From Chloracidobacterium sp. (GTDB lineage: Bacteria; Acidobacteriota; Blastocatellia; Pyrinomonadales; Pyrinomonadaceae), in contig JADJWM010000003.1 of the NCBI GenBank assembly GCA_016716365.1, positions 1 through 64,000 of the forward strand: DNA of 64,000 nucleotides, given 5' to 3'. The notes beneath the pieces were generated by a model. The model had not been told where the DNA came from. It searched no databases and saw only the letters and a program-made list of their open reading frames with translations. Positions 16,385 through 25,558 of this stretch are shown here, piece by piece (position 1 is the first letter of the stretch; every line of letters starts with the position of its first letter). The position numbers and the translations under genes were made by a program.

Positions 16385-16535
16385 TTGACTCGAAATTCGG
16401 CGGTAGGTAAACTTTCCTTTCAAGCGTGGTGAGTTAGGGCGACTTGCGACCACGATAAAAATCGCTAAAAAGCTAAGAGTTCAATTGAATAGGATTTGAA
16501 GAAAACTCTGTGCTTTGCGGCACGGAGTTTTTTGT
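16385..16535 (+). ncRNA. Candidate small RNA or structured 3' UTR
   Basis: No reading frame fits here. A promoter-like TTGACT, 17 bases, TAAACT lies at 16384-16412, then a hairpin with CGTGGT / ACCACG arms (16425-16430 with 16449-16454) and an intrinsic terminator at 16502-16533. The arrangement could be a transcript of about 120 nt, or simply the long 3' UTR of the DUF937 gene. Confidence 0.3.
16502..16533 (+). terminator. Intrinsic terminator
   Basis: 12-bp stem with one G-U pair (AAAACTC-T-GTGC with GCAC-G-GAGTTTT), 6-base loop, run of six T. It ends transcription from the DUF937 gene or the candidate small RNA. Confidence 0.8.
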
Positions 16536-16545
16536 TGGAGATTGA

Positions 16546-17133
16546 GTGAACGAAAATACCATCATCATTAGTTATAGGCTTACCGCGAATGACTATTTTC
16601 GTGTCTTGCTTTGGTATCAGTGGAAGAGGATCGCTCTGACGCTCGGCCTTGTATTATTTTTGATTCTGCTATTTGCTTTTGCATACGTTAAGCCTGCGGC
16701 CTCTGAGCCGTACACGAGGTTTCCGTTCTATTTCACGGCGGTATTATCTGTTGTCTTTGTAAGCCTTGGGTCGTACATCACATTGTCACGCCAGGCTAAA
16801 AAGCTAGAATCCATTTCGGATGAAGTTGAGCTAACCGCTGGGCCTACTCGATTAGAAGTTACCACTTCGGTAAGTCGAAGTCAGATGAATTGGGAACGTC
16901 TAAAAAAGGTTGTTGAACTGGATAAGTACTTCGTCTTCTTTCCGCAAGATAACGTTTATTTTGTGACTCCAAAAGCTTGCTTTGACGAGTCCGGCAAATT
17001 ACAAGGATTTCGCACGATTTTGAAAGCGGAGCTGATTATCGCAAATCGAAGGTCTAAGAATGTTCCTCGATATACTAAAAGAAAAGGTAGTTGTGTTCGA
17101 TGGTGCAATGGGCACCTATCTTCAATCGCTTGA
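16546..17133 (+). CDS. YcxB-like membrane protein
   Basis: Protein of 195 residues with a GTG start preceded by GGAG. Residues about 5-25 are polar, two membrane helices follow (about 30-48 and 58-78), and the C-terminal part resembles the YcxB-like domain (SRSQMNWERLKKVVELDKYFVFFPQDNVYFVTPKACF). Base composition is more AT-rich than the neighbours. The last 25 codons overlap the metH start and look unlike the family (CVRWCNGHLSSIA), so the real C-terminus may be near 17050, with the stop lost by mutation or a one-base error. Function unknown. Confidence 0.6.
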   Translation: MNENTIIISYRLTANDYFRVLLWYQWKRIALTLGLVLFLILLFAFAYVKPAASEPYTRFPFYFTAVLSVVFVSLGSYITLSRQAKKLESISDEVELTAGPTRLEVTTSVSRSQMNWERLKKVVELDKYFVFFPQDNVYFVTPKACFDESGKLQGFRTILKAELIIANRRSKNVPRYTKRKGSCVRWCNGHLSSIA

Positions 17134-20100
17134 ATTGCCTATTGAAGAATGGGGCGGGCCGAATTTTGAGAATTGTTCGGAGAATTTGCTCTACACGCGG
17201 CCGGATGCGATCGAGGCGGTGCATAATGCTTTTCTCGAGGCGGGCTGCGATGTGATCGAGACAAACAGCTTCGGCGGCAGCGAGGTGGTTCTGAAAGAGT
17301 TTGGGATCGCCGAGCAGACCTATGACGTGAACCGGCGGGCGGCGGAGTTGGCCAAGAGAGTCGCGAACGATTTTTCGACCGCTGCACAGCCGAGGTTCGT
17401 TGCGGGTTCGATCGGTCCGGGCACTAAATTGCCGACGCTGGGGCACATCACTTATAACGATCTGAAAGATGCGTATCGCGAGCAGGTGCGCGGGTTGGTC
17501 GACGGCGGAAGCGACCTTCTGATCGTCGAGACCTGCCAGGACCTGCTGCAGACGAAAGCGGCACTTGCGGCGATCTTTGAGCATTTCGAGAAGAACAAGC
17601 TCCGAATTCCTGTGATCGCGCAAGTGACGATCGAAACCTTCGGCACGATGCTGAACGGCACCGAGATCGGTGCGGCGTTGACCGCGCTTGAGCCGTTCCC
17701 GATCGACGTGATCGGGATGAATTGCGGCACGGGGCCGAAGCAGATGGCCGATAGTTTCAGATTCCTGAGCGACAACTCGCCCATCCCTATTTCGGTTCTT
17801 CCGAATGCAGGACTTCCCGAGGTGAAAGACGGAAAGCAGCATTACGACGAGACGCCGGAGACCTTTGCCGCACAGGTCGAGCACTTCGCCAAGGACCTTG
17901 GCGCGAATATAGTCGGCGGCTGCTGCGGGACGACGCCGGAGCATCTGAAACAGGTTATCGAACTCGTAGGACGCATTTCGCCAAAACAGCGGGATGCGAA
18001 GCTGGCTCCGTCGGCTTCATCGATCTATTTCCAGCAGCCCTATACGCAAGACGCTTCGTTCCTGATCGTTGGCGAACGCGTGAATGCCAGCGGGTCCAAG
18101 AAGATGCGCGACCTGCTGGATGCGGAAGATTGGGACGGGCTGATCAATCTTGCCAAATCACAGGAGAAAGAGGGAGCCCACATCCTGGACGTTAACGTCG
18201 ATTTCGTCGGCCGCGACGGCGTGGCGGACATGCACGAACTGGCGTCGCGGCTGGTGACGAACGTAAAGATCCCGCTGATGCTCGATTCGACCGAATGGGA
18301 AAAGATGGAAGCCGGCCTGCAGCACGCGGGCGGGAAATGCATCCTGAATTCGACGAACTACGAGGACGGCGAGCCGCGATTTCTGAAGGTTCTTGACCTG
18401 GCGAAGGAATACGGGGCCGGCGTGGTCATTGGGCTGATCGACGAAGAAGGCATGGCCCGCACCGCTGAGAACAAGCTAAAGATCGCCCGACGCGCGTTCA
18501 AGCAGGCGACGGAGTACGGAATTCCGGCCCACGACATATTTTTCGACCCGCTCGCCTTGCCGATCTCGACCGGCATCGAAGAAGACCGAAAGAACGCGGA
18601 CGAAACGATCAAGGCTATCCGGCAGATCAAAGAAGAAATGCCGGAGGCGAATATCATTCTCGGCGTGTCGAACATCTCGTTCGGTTTGTCGCCGGCGGCG
18701 CGTGTGGTTTTGAATTCGGTGTTCCTGCATGACTGCGTCGAGGCGGGAATGAATTCAGCTATCGTGAATGCGTCGAAGATCCTGCCGCTTATAAGGTTCA
18801 ACGAACACGAAATAGACACGGCTAGGGACCTTATTTTCGACCGACGGAAGTTCGAAAAGGACGTTTGCGTTTACGACCCGCTTACGGAATTCACCAAGCT
18901 TTTCGAAGGCAAAACTGCTCAATCGATCAAGCCCGATATCTCTAACCTGCCGGTCGAGGAGCGGCTCAAACAGCACATCATCGAAGGAGAAAAGATCGGT
19001 CTGGAGGATTCGCTGAAGGAGGCGCTGGATAAATATCCGCCGCTCGACATCATCAATAATATCCTGCTGGACGGGATGAAGGTGGTCGGCGATCTGTTCG
19101 GCAGCGGGCAGATGCAGCTGCCGTTTGTGCTGCAGTCCGCCGAGGCGATGAAGGCGGCGGTCAGGTTCCTCGAACCGTTTATGGAAAAGGCGGACTCAAC
19201 CAATAAAGGCACAATGGTGCTGGCGACCGTCAAGGGAGATGTGCACGACATCGGCAAGAATCTGGTCGATATCATCCTGACCAACAACGGCTACAAGGTC
19301 GTAAATCTCGGCATCAAGCAGCCGATCGACGAGATCCTGCGTTCTTGGGAAGAGTCAAAGGCCGACGCAATCGGGATGAGCGGGCTGCTAGTGAAATCGA
19401 CTCTTATAATGCGCGACAACCTGGAGATAATGAACGAGCGGGGAATCAACGCTCCGGTCATTCTCGGCGGCGCTGCGCTGAACCGGAGGTATGTTGATAA
19501 CGATCTGATCCCTCTGTATGACGGCAAATTGTTCTACGCTCGCGATGCTTTCGACGGGCTGCATGCGATGGATGAGCTGACGAAGGTCAGCAGCGAGCAG
19601 GGAGCCGTAAGCAGTGAATCTCGTTCCCATGCGGCCGCGGCGACCGGTGAAACCATAGAGCTTGATGACCGACCGCTCAGCGGTGACGGCTCGCAGCTCA
19701 CTTCCGAAGATCTTGTCGGCGAGGATGCAAAGCTCGGGGCGGTCGCGGCACGGGTGTCTTCGCGGTCGGGCGGCGATACGACGCACACGCTGCGGTCGGA
19801 CGTGTCGACCGACGTGCCGATCCCGCGGGCGCCGTTCTACGGCTCCAAGGTGGTCGAGATCACCGACCTGACGAAAGTGTTTGCCTTCATAAACGAGACC
19901 GCTCTGTTCAAGGGCCAGTGGCAGTTCAAGCAGGGAAAGAGGTCGGCGGAGGAGTACAAGCAGATACTCGAAGAGACTGTGTACCCGAAGTTTGCCGAGA
20001 TCAAGGCCCGGGCGATCAGAGAGAAAGCTGCTTGAGGCAAAGGTCGTCTACGGCTATTTTCCGTGCCGTTCAGAAGGGAATGACCTGATCATTTACGAGG

Positions 20101-20681
20101 ACGACGAGCGTACGGAGCGGATGCGATTCACGTTCCCGCGACAGCCTTTGGAACAGAGAGGCGGGAAGAATTTGTGTTTGGCGGATTACTTTGCGGCGAA
20201 GGACCCGGTCGCTACGGCTCCCGGTACTGACAAGAGACCGGTCGCTACCGCTCCCGGTTCTGACAAGATCGATGTTGTTGCGTTTCAGCTTGTGACGATG
20301 GGACGGCGGGCGAGCGAACATTCGGCAAAGCTTTTTGCGGCAGACAATTATCAGGATTATCTGCTGTTTCACGGCCTCTCGGTCGAATCGGCCGAGGCCC
20401 TCGCGGAAATGTGGCACAAGCGGGTCAGAGAAGAGCTCGGCATTGCCGGCAGCGACGCGCCGGAACTAACAAAACTCTTTCATCAGGGTTATCAGGGCTC
20501 GCGATACAGCTTCGGATATCCTGCCTGTCCGAATTTGGACGACCAGACGAAGATCTTCGAACTGCTCGACCCTTCGCGGATCGATGTGGAACTGACCGAG
20601 GAGTTTCAGCTCGATCCGGAGCAGTCAACATCGGCGATAATTGTCCACCATCCTGAAGCGAAATACTTCAATATCGAATAG
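17060..20681 (+). CDS. metH: Cobalamin-dependent methionine synthase, with one frameshift
   Basis: Transfers a methyl group from methyltetrahydrofolate to homocysteine through cobalamin. Domains in order: homocysteine-binding (FDGAMGTYLQ; zinc Cys in NCGTG and GGCCGTTP), pterin-binding (RVNASGSKKMRDLL, LDSTEWEKMEAGL), B12 cap and B12-binding (DVHDIGKNLVDIIL), and reactivation domain (VVYGYFPCRSEGNDL, RYSFGYPACPN). At 20027 one extra G splits the gene: the first frame ends at 20035 after REKAA, while dropping that G reads E-K-L-L-E-A-K-V-V-Y-G and continues to 20681, giving about 1206 residues, the usual length. Two unusual inserts occur: a linker of about 60 residues after the B12 domain that begins with a heptamer array, and 22 residues of duplicated REP-like sequence in the reactivation domain. 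The start at 17060 has GAAGG upstream. Confidence 0.88.
19586..19620. repeat. 7-base repeat array inside metH
   Basis: Five heptamers in register: GTCAGCA, GCGAGCA, GGGAGCC, GTAAGCA, GTGAATC. They resemble the units at 2750-2868 and encode the low-complexity linker KVSSEQGAVSSES of the methionine synthase. Confidence 0.6.
20202..20267. repeat. 33-base tandem duplication, REP-like, in metH
   Basis: Two adjacent 33-base units (20202-20234, 20235-20267), each containing GGTCGCTAC-SGCTCCCGGT and TGACAAG. They encode DPVATAPGTDK and RPVATAPGSDK in the reactivation domain between LADYFA and IDVVAFQ, where other MetH proteins are shorter. Each unit has ACCGG / CCGGT inverted ends like a REP hairpin. 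Confidence 0.75.
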
Positions 20682-21306
20682 TGGGAAGGCACCGGGGGGG
20701 GGGGGGGGGGGGGACACGCCCGAGGACCCAGGCAGAAAAAACCGACAAGAACCCCCGGGCCCCCCGCACCCCGGGGCGCGGGCCGGCCGGGGCGGGGGGG
20801 GGGGGGGGGGCAAAAGGATGGTAAATCGACCCCGGAAGCCGAAAGGCGAAAAACTGAAAAAAAGGACGGCGGGCGCCCGCCGAAATGGGGCGGGGGGGCG
20901 CGGGGGACGCGGCGGACGGGGGGCGGGGAGGCGCCCGGGGGGATGGCCGGGCAGGCGGGAACGGCGGGGAAGAATGGAAAACAGGAAAAGGGGGGAAGGG
21001 GGGGGGGGGGGGAAGGAGGGAAAGAAAGCGGCGCGGGACCAAAAAAAAAAATAGAGGAAAGGAAACAAACAAAACGGACGGACGGCCTCGCCTGGGCGGG
21101 GGGGGGGGGGGGGGGGGGGGGGGGGATTGAACGATCCACAACGAAGACTTATTTCCCCGCAAGAAAGAATAATCCCCCCAAAAAAAGGGCAAGGCGGGAA
21201 AGAGCGAACCGGGGGAGGCCGGGGGGGAGGGGAAAGCCGGGCCGGGGGGCCGCACCACAAGCAGAAGAAAAAAAACATAAAAGAAGAAAAGAAAAAGAAA
21301 AGAAAA
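20682..21306. other. Low-complexity poly-G stretch, probable sequence artefact, no genes
   Basis: A 625-base gap with no believable gene. It contains G runs of 20 (20694-20713), 17 (20794-20810), 15 (20998-21012) and 28 (21098-21125), and between 20714 and 21097 only about ten T. Open frames on both strands are pure Gly/Arg/Lys or Pro/Phe sequence. It sits between two good genes and ends just where a one-base error appears in the next gene, which suggests poor base calls rather than biology. Confidence 0.75.
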
Positions 21307-21955
21307 ATGCGGAATCGTTTGCATTTCCGACACGCATAATTTTCACGAACAGATCGTTGTTCCGGATGGCGATGTGTTGATGCATTCTGGAGATGCGACC
21401 GTCAAAGGCACTGATATCGAGGTGATCGAGTTTCTCCGCTGGTTCTCACAATTGCCGCACAAACGCAAGATCTTTGTTCCTGGGAATCACGACTGGTTGT
21501 TTGAGACTGATACCCGACACGCTCGATTGTTACTGGCCGATTCGAACATCATCTATCTCCAAGATTCTTCAGTCGAGATCGACGGCCTGAAGATCTACGG
21601 AAGTCCGTGGCAGCCGAGGTTCTTCGAATGGGCGTTTAATCTGAACCGCGGACCTGAGCTTGCTGAGAAATGGAAGCTGATCCCTGAGGACATCGACATC
21701 CTCATTACGCATGGCCCGCCATTTGGCATCCTCGACCTCGTTCCCCGGAAGGGCTGGGATGAAAATACCGGCTGCGAGGAGCTTCGTAAGCGCGTCGAAC
21801 AGATAGCGGAGTTCGGACGGCTGAAGCTGCACGTGTTCGGCCACATCCATTGCGGCCACGGCACGTACGAAGAATTCGGCGTGAAATTCGTCAACTCCTC
21901 GATCTGCGACGAGGAATACAAGCCCACCCAGCCGCCCATAGTCGTCGATCTCTGA
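21307..21955 (+). CDS. Calcineurin-like metallophosphoesterase, frameshift at the start
   Basis: Metallophosphatase of about 215 residues. Motifs: SDTHNFH (21326 onwards), LMHSGDAT, VPGNHDWLFE, ITHGPPFG and HVFGHIHCGHG, covering all dinuclear-metal ligands. The frame from 21374 is open, but the first motif lies upstream of that ATG in the same frame. Reading from ATG at 21307 and dropping one G at 21311-21312 gives M-R-I-V-C-I-S-D-T-H-N, the normal family start, so one base is probably extra. Substrate unknown. It is convergent with the metalloprotease gene. Confidence 0.82.
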
Positions 21956-21976
21956 TCGGGCACGGCCCAATAAAAA

Positions 21977-22000
21977 GAGGCCGCCCGAAAGGACGGCCTC
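21977..22000 (-). terminator. Intrinsic terminator, mainly for the metalloprotease gene
   Basis: Stem GAGGCCG / CGGCCTC extended by CC/GG past one mismatch, closed by a GAAA tetraloop. On the minus strand a T5 run follows. It lies between two convergent genes. Confidence 0.75.
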
Positions 22001-22041
22001 CAGTTTACCTAACCGGCGATCGGCCGGTGGATCGAACCCAA

Positions 22042-24390
22042 CTAATTCGAGGTAAAGTTTACGTCAGATGCCGAAGAATTGTGGCTGCGAACGACATTCA
22101 ACGGGTTGAAGCTGATCCCCTTCTTGGGCAGCGGCGTGATGGTGTAATCCGAACCAAAGCCGATCTGTTCGAAGTTGAAGAAGCCGAAGGCGTTGGTCAT
22201 CGCGAGCCGTGAGATGGCCGGGCTGCCGCCCGTGATCAGCACGTAGATCCGCCCGATTCCGCGTCCATCCGGCCGGGTGATGCGGCCGCCGATCGAACCG
22301 TTGGAGGCCGGGGTGGTCGTGATGGTGAAATTCGTATCGCTGACATCGAAAAAGATGTTGCCGATCGCTTCGATCTTCACCCGCGCCTGATTTGTGTTAA
22401 GGCTCGGCGAAACAACCTGATGTGCTCCATCGTTCGGAACGTTGTCGGCAAGCACCGTCGGAAACGTTTGGCCGCCGTCGGTCGAAAGGAGTATACGCAC
22501 ATTGGCCACATTGATCGGGGCTCCGCTCGACCCGCCTACATCCCATGTCACCTCGGGGTTCGAGTTTAAGAACCACGTATTATTTGAATTCGGCGAATTC
22601 ACCTTGAACGGCCCTGTGCCGGCAACCTCGACCGTCACGGTCGCGGTGTTGATCCCGCCGCCGCCCACTCTGTTGTCGCGAGCGACGACCTGGAAGTTCA
22701 TCGTGCGAGCGATCGACGGGAGCAACTCTCCGGTCAGGAATCCGCCAGTCGTGTTAGGCGGAACGTTTGCCGTAGTCAAAATGTGCAGCATTTGCGGGAA
22801 GGTGCGGGCCGCATCTCCGGTCGGGTCAAAAGGCCGAAAGATAGGCCTTGCGGTGCCATCGGAATCAGAATTCGGGACCGATGTTGTGCCCGCCCCAAGA
22901 TCGTATTCGAACCACTGATACGAGATCGTGTCGCCGTTGGTGTCTGCACCGTCCGCGGTGAGGGTAAAAGGGGTCTGTTTGGGAATGTTAAAGGTCGTGC
23001 CGCCCACGCTGCTGACGGTCGGGGGCGTGTTGCCGGTCGCCGTTGTCACCGCACAAGTATTGCCGTTACCGGTCTGGCTAAAGGCGACAATGTCCTCAAG
23101 CGACTTTACGTGGAACGAATCGATGCTGTTGGCCGCAAGGTTCTGGGTACCGCAGATGCCGGCGTAACTCATGATCGTGACACCGCTGCCGGGTTCGTAG
23201 GCACTGCCCGCTGAGCGGTTTGCTCCGCTGCAGCTTCCGGTCGTGCCGTTGAAGGTGTGGTTGGCTCCCCATTGATGGCCCATCTCGTGGGCTACATAAT
23301 CGATGGCGAATACGTCGCCGGTCGGGTTTGAAAGGCCGGTCACCCCGCGGGCTTTCTGCGAGCCGCAAACTACACCCAGGCCGGCGATGCCGCCGCCGCC
23401 GGTGCTGAAAACATGGCCGATATCGTAATTGGCGGTTCCGATCACCGTGTCGGTATTGTTAAGGTTTTCGGTCAGCATCGTACTGCCGTTGGTATTGGTG
23501 TAAGGATCGTTAGCACCGGTGCAGGCCACGCCTCCGCATGTGTTGTCGGCGGCATATATGAGCAGGTTGTTATTCGCGACAATGTTCATCCGAATGGCGA
23601 GGTCGCGTTCGTAGACACCGTTCACGCGGTTCATCACGACGACCTGCGCGGCCAGCGTGCCCGCGACCGTGTTGCCGCCGACCGCAGCCGCGTATTCGTT
23701 CGTGGCGGCAAGCGCAAGGCGATATGTACGAAGCTGTGTTCCTGATGTGACGGCCGGTGCCGACGGTGTGTCGGGAATGAATTGATGGAAATCACCCTTC
23801 CTCGGCTTGGTCATCGAATCGAACGCGTTCTGCGTATCGAAATCGCACTTGAAGTCGGGTTTGGGAACGTCGCGCTTGTAATAGCTGATGTAGTTCGAAA
23901 GGTCGCCCCTCGAGTATGGATCCACCATGATGGTGCCGCGGGAGGACAGGATCATCGAATGAAAGCCATTCGGAAGCAGGTCGAGCCTGACGGTCGCCGT
24001 GGGATCGTCAATGCCTTGGCCGCGGTAGGTCATCCCGAGTTCGGGAAATTTCTCAAGAAGGCCGTTCTCGACGATGGGCGAATGCTCGATGCGGAACCTC
24101 TCATACGATCCGTCCGGCATCGGAAGCGAGACGATCGTGTTCGACATCCCAAACCCATCCTTAAATTCTTTCGGGGCCGAGTCAAGTACCGTGCGAAGCA
24201 TTATCCGGTCGAGCCGGAAGGTCTTGTAGGAGTTAGGAACGATCCAGCGTTCGGCTGAACGCATCGCCGCGGAATCTTCGCCGATCTCACGCCAGATCCC
24301 GTCGTTCGAGCGTTTGGTGTGGGACTGAGACAAGGCGGCGATCGCTACCAAAAGAATGAGAAAGAGCGAGTATTGGGTTCTCTTGAACAT
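22042..24390 (-). CDS. Secreted reprolysin-like zinc metalloprotease
   Basis: Exported protease of about 782 residues. The start at 24390 has AAGGAGA seven bases upstream and begins a signal peptide (MFKRTQYSLFLILLVAIAAL). A propeptide-like region (about 25-200) precedes a metzincin catalytic domain with the zinc motif HEMGHQWGANHTF (HExxHxxGxxH) and a downstream Met-turn (SYAGICG). Further on come Ig/fibronectin-like segments (about 470-690) and a C-terminal carboxypeptidase-regulatory-like domain (GSIGGRITRPDGRGIGRIYV), a common cell-surface tail in Acidobacteriota. It probably degrades extracellular protein. The open frame extends back to 24657, but that part overlaps the divergent gene and is not coding. 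Confidence 0.85.
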   Translation of the reverse strand: MFKRTQYSLFLILLVAIAALSQSHTKRSNDGIWREIGEDSAAMRSAERWIVPNSYKTFRLDRIMLRTVLDSAPKEFKDGFGMSNTIVSLPMPDGSYERFRIEHSPIVENGLLEKFPELGMTYRGQGIDDPTATVRLDLLPNGFHSMILSSRGTIMVDPYSRGDLSNYISYYKRDVPKPDFKCDFDTQNAFDSMTKPRKGDFHQFIPDTPSAPAVTSGTQLRTYRLALAATNEYAAAVGGNTVAGTLAAQVVVMNRVNGVYERDLAIRMNIVANNNLLIYAADNTCGGVACTGANDPYTNTNGSTMLTENLNNTDTVIGTANYDIGHVFSTGGGGIAGLGVVCGSQKARGVTGLSNPTGDVFAIDYVAHEMGHQWGANHTFNGTTGSCSGANRSAGSAYEPGSGVTIMSYAGICGTQNLAANSIDSFHVKSLEDIVAFSQTGNGNTCAVTTATGNTPPTVSSVGGTTFNIPKQTPFTLTADGADTNGDTISYQWFEYDLGAGTTSVPNSDSDGTARPIFRPFDPTGDAARTFPQMLHILTTANVPPNTTGGFLTGELLPSIARTMNFQVVARDNRVGGGGINTATVTVEVAGTGPFKVNSPNSNNTWFLNSNPEVTWDVGGSSGAPINVANVRILLSTDGGQTFPTVLADNVPNDGAHQVVSPSLNTNQARVKIEAIGNIFFDVSDTNFTITTTPASNGSIGGRITRPDGRGIGRIYVLITGGSPAISRLAMTNAFGFFNFEQIGFGSDYTITPLPKKGISFNPLNVVRSHNSSASDVNFTSN

Positions 24391-24623
24391 CGAGAGGTCT
24401 CCTTGAATTATTGGAAAGTTCGGCAATTGTGCAGAGACTGAAGAGGCGCTTTTCAAGCGGCGTTTGAAAAAAACTGACTTGGATCCGGACCTCTCCGATC
24501 GCGGCCGACCGGACTCTGATCCTTCAATCTTATAGAAAAAGACGTGCAATGTCCATAGATTTCCGGACCGTGCGGATTCGCAGAGGGCGTTGCGAATGAT
24601 AAACTTACGGTTTTGATGGACGC

Positions 24624-25526
24624 ATGACCGAACGCACCTCAATGGCCGGCCCGGCACAAGAAATAACGACGCTCCCCGGCCGTCCTCTCAGAGACGAGTA
24701 CGAAGTCCTGGGGCCGACCGAGCGGGCTGGATTTCGCCTGGCCCGGGCAATGAACCGAGGCCGCTGGAAACGGTTCTGGACGTTTTGCCAGCGGCATATC
24801 GGCTCGCTTTGGATCCACCTGGCCACCTACAACCTGATGAACGTCAGGGGCCTCGAGAATTTTGAGCGGACCGCCGCGGACCGCCCCGTCCTGCTGGTCG
24901 CGAACCACAGGTCATTTTTTGATATGTACACGGTGTCGAGCGTCATTTTCAGACGGACAAAACGGCCGATCGAGCTCTATTTCCCGGTACGCGGAAAATT
25001 CTTCTACGACAATCCGGCCGGCTGGCTCGTGAATCTGGTGATGGGTTGGTGGGCGATGTATCCGCCCTTCTTCCGCGAAGCCAAAGAGGCCAAAAAGAGA
25101 GCGTTCGACAAGTTTTCGGTCCGCGAACTTGTCCGCCTATGTTCCGAAGGCGAGGGACGCGTGATCGGGTTTCATCCCGAAGGCATGCGAAACCTCGACC
25201 AAGATCCCTACACCCTGCTCCGTGCCCAACCGGGGATCGGAAAGGTCATTTACGAGGCCAGGCCGCAGGTCGTGCCGGTTTTTATTACCGGTCTGATCAA
25301 CGACCTGCCGAAACAGATAATGGGCAACTGGACGGGAGGCGAGAAGGTCAGGATCTGGTTCGGAGACCCGGTTGACCTTAGCAGGTTCTATGAAATGAGG
25401 GATTCGTTGAGGACTCACAAAGAACTGAGCGACCATCTTATGGATCGGATCGCCCAGCTTGCCGAAAAAGACCGCGTTGAGTTTGGAGGCGGTGAGAAAG
25501 AAGCTCCCGCGGCGGACCGACGGTAA
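24624..25526 (+). CDS. PlsC-type 1-acyl-glycerol-3-phosphate acyltransferase
   Basis: Acyltransferase of 300 residues with the HX4D motif in VANHRSFFDMY near residue 92, the glycerol-phosphate-binding FHPEGMRN segment near 182, and a hydrophobic stretch before it. It probably makes phosphatidic acid or acylates another lysolipid at the inner membrane. It is divergent from the protease gene and convergent with proC. A second, fused PlsC domain occurs at 7318-10107, so the cell has at least two. Confidence 0.82.
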   Translation: MTERTSMAGPAQEITTLPGRPLRDEYEVLGPTERAGFRLARAMNRGRWKRFWTFCQRHIGSLWIHLATYNLMNVRGLENFERTAADRPVLLVANHRSFFDMYTVSSVIFRRTKRPIELYFPVRGKFFYDNPAGWLVNLVMGWWAMYPPFFREAKEAKKRAFDKFSVRELVRLCSEGEGRVIGFHPEGMRNLDQDPYTLLRAQPGIGKVIYEARPQVVPVFITGLINDLPKQIMGNWTGGEKVRIWFGDPVDLSRFYEMRDSLRTHKELSDHLMDRIAQLAEKDRVEFGGGEKEAPAADRR

Positions 25527-25558
25527 CTGTCGCGATGCAGCCATTCCCAGGGCATGCA

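Noticed and set aside
17060..20681. MetH as two natural genes (core plus separate reactivation protein)
   Set aside because: Removing one G joins the two parts into a perfectly conserved sequence, and the second part has no good start or ribosome site of its own.
20694..21125. Poly-G block as a G-quadruplex control element or phase-variable tract
   Set aside because: The runs are too many and too long, T is almost absent in between, and an adjacent one-base error suggests poor data; artefact is simpler.
20641..21380. Open frames on both strands in the poly-G block (Gly/Arg-rich on plus, Pro/Phe-rich on minus)
   Set aside because: They are translations of homopolymer runs, have no domain, and overlap each other in several frames; the sequence itself is doubtful.
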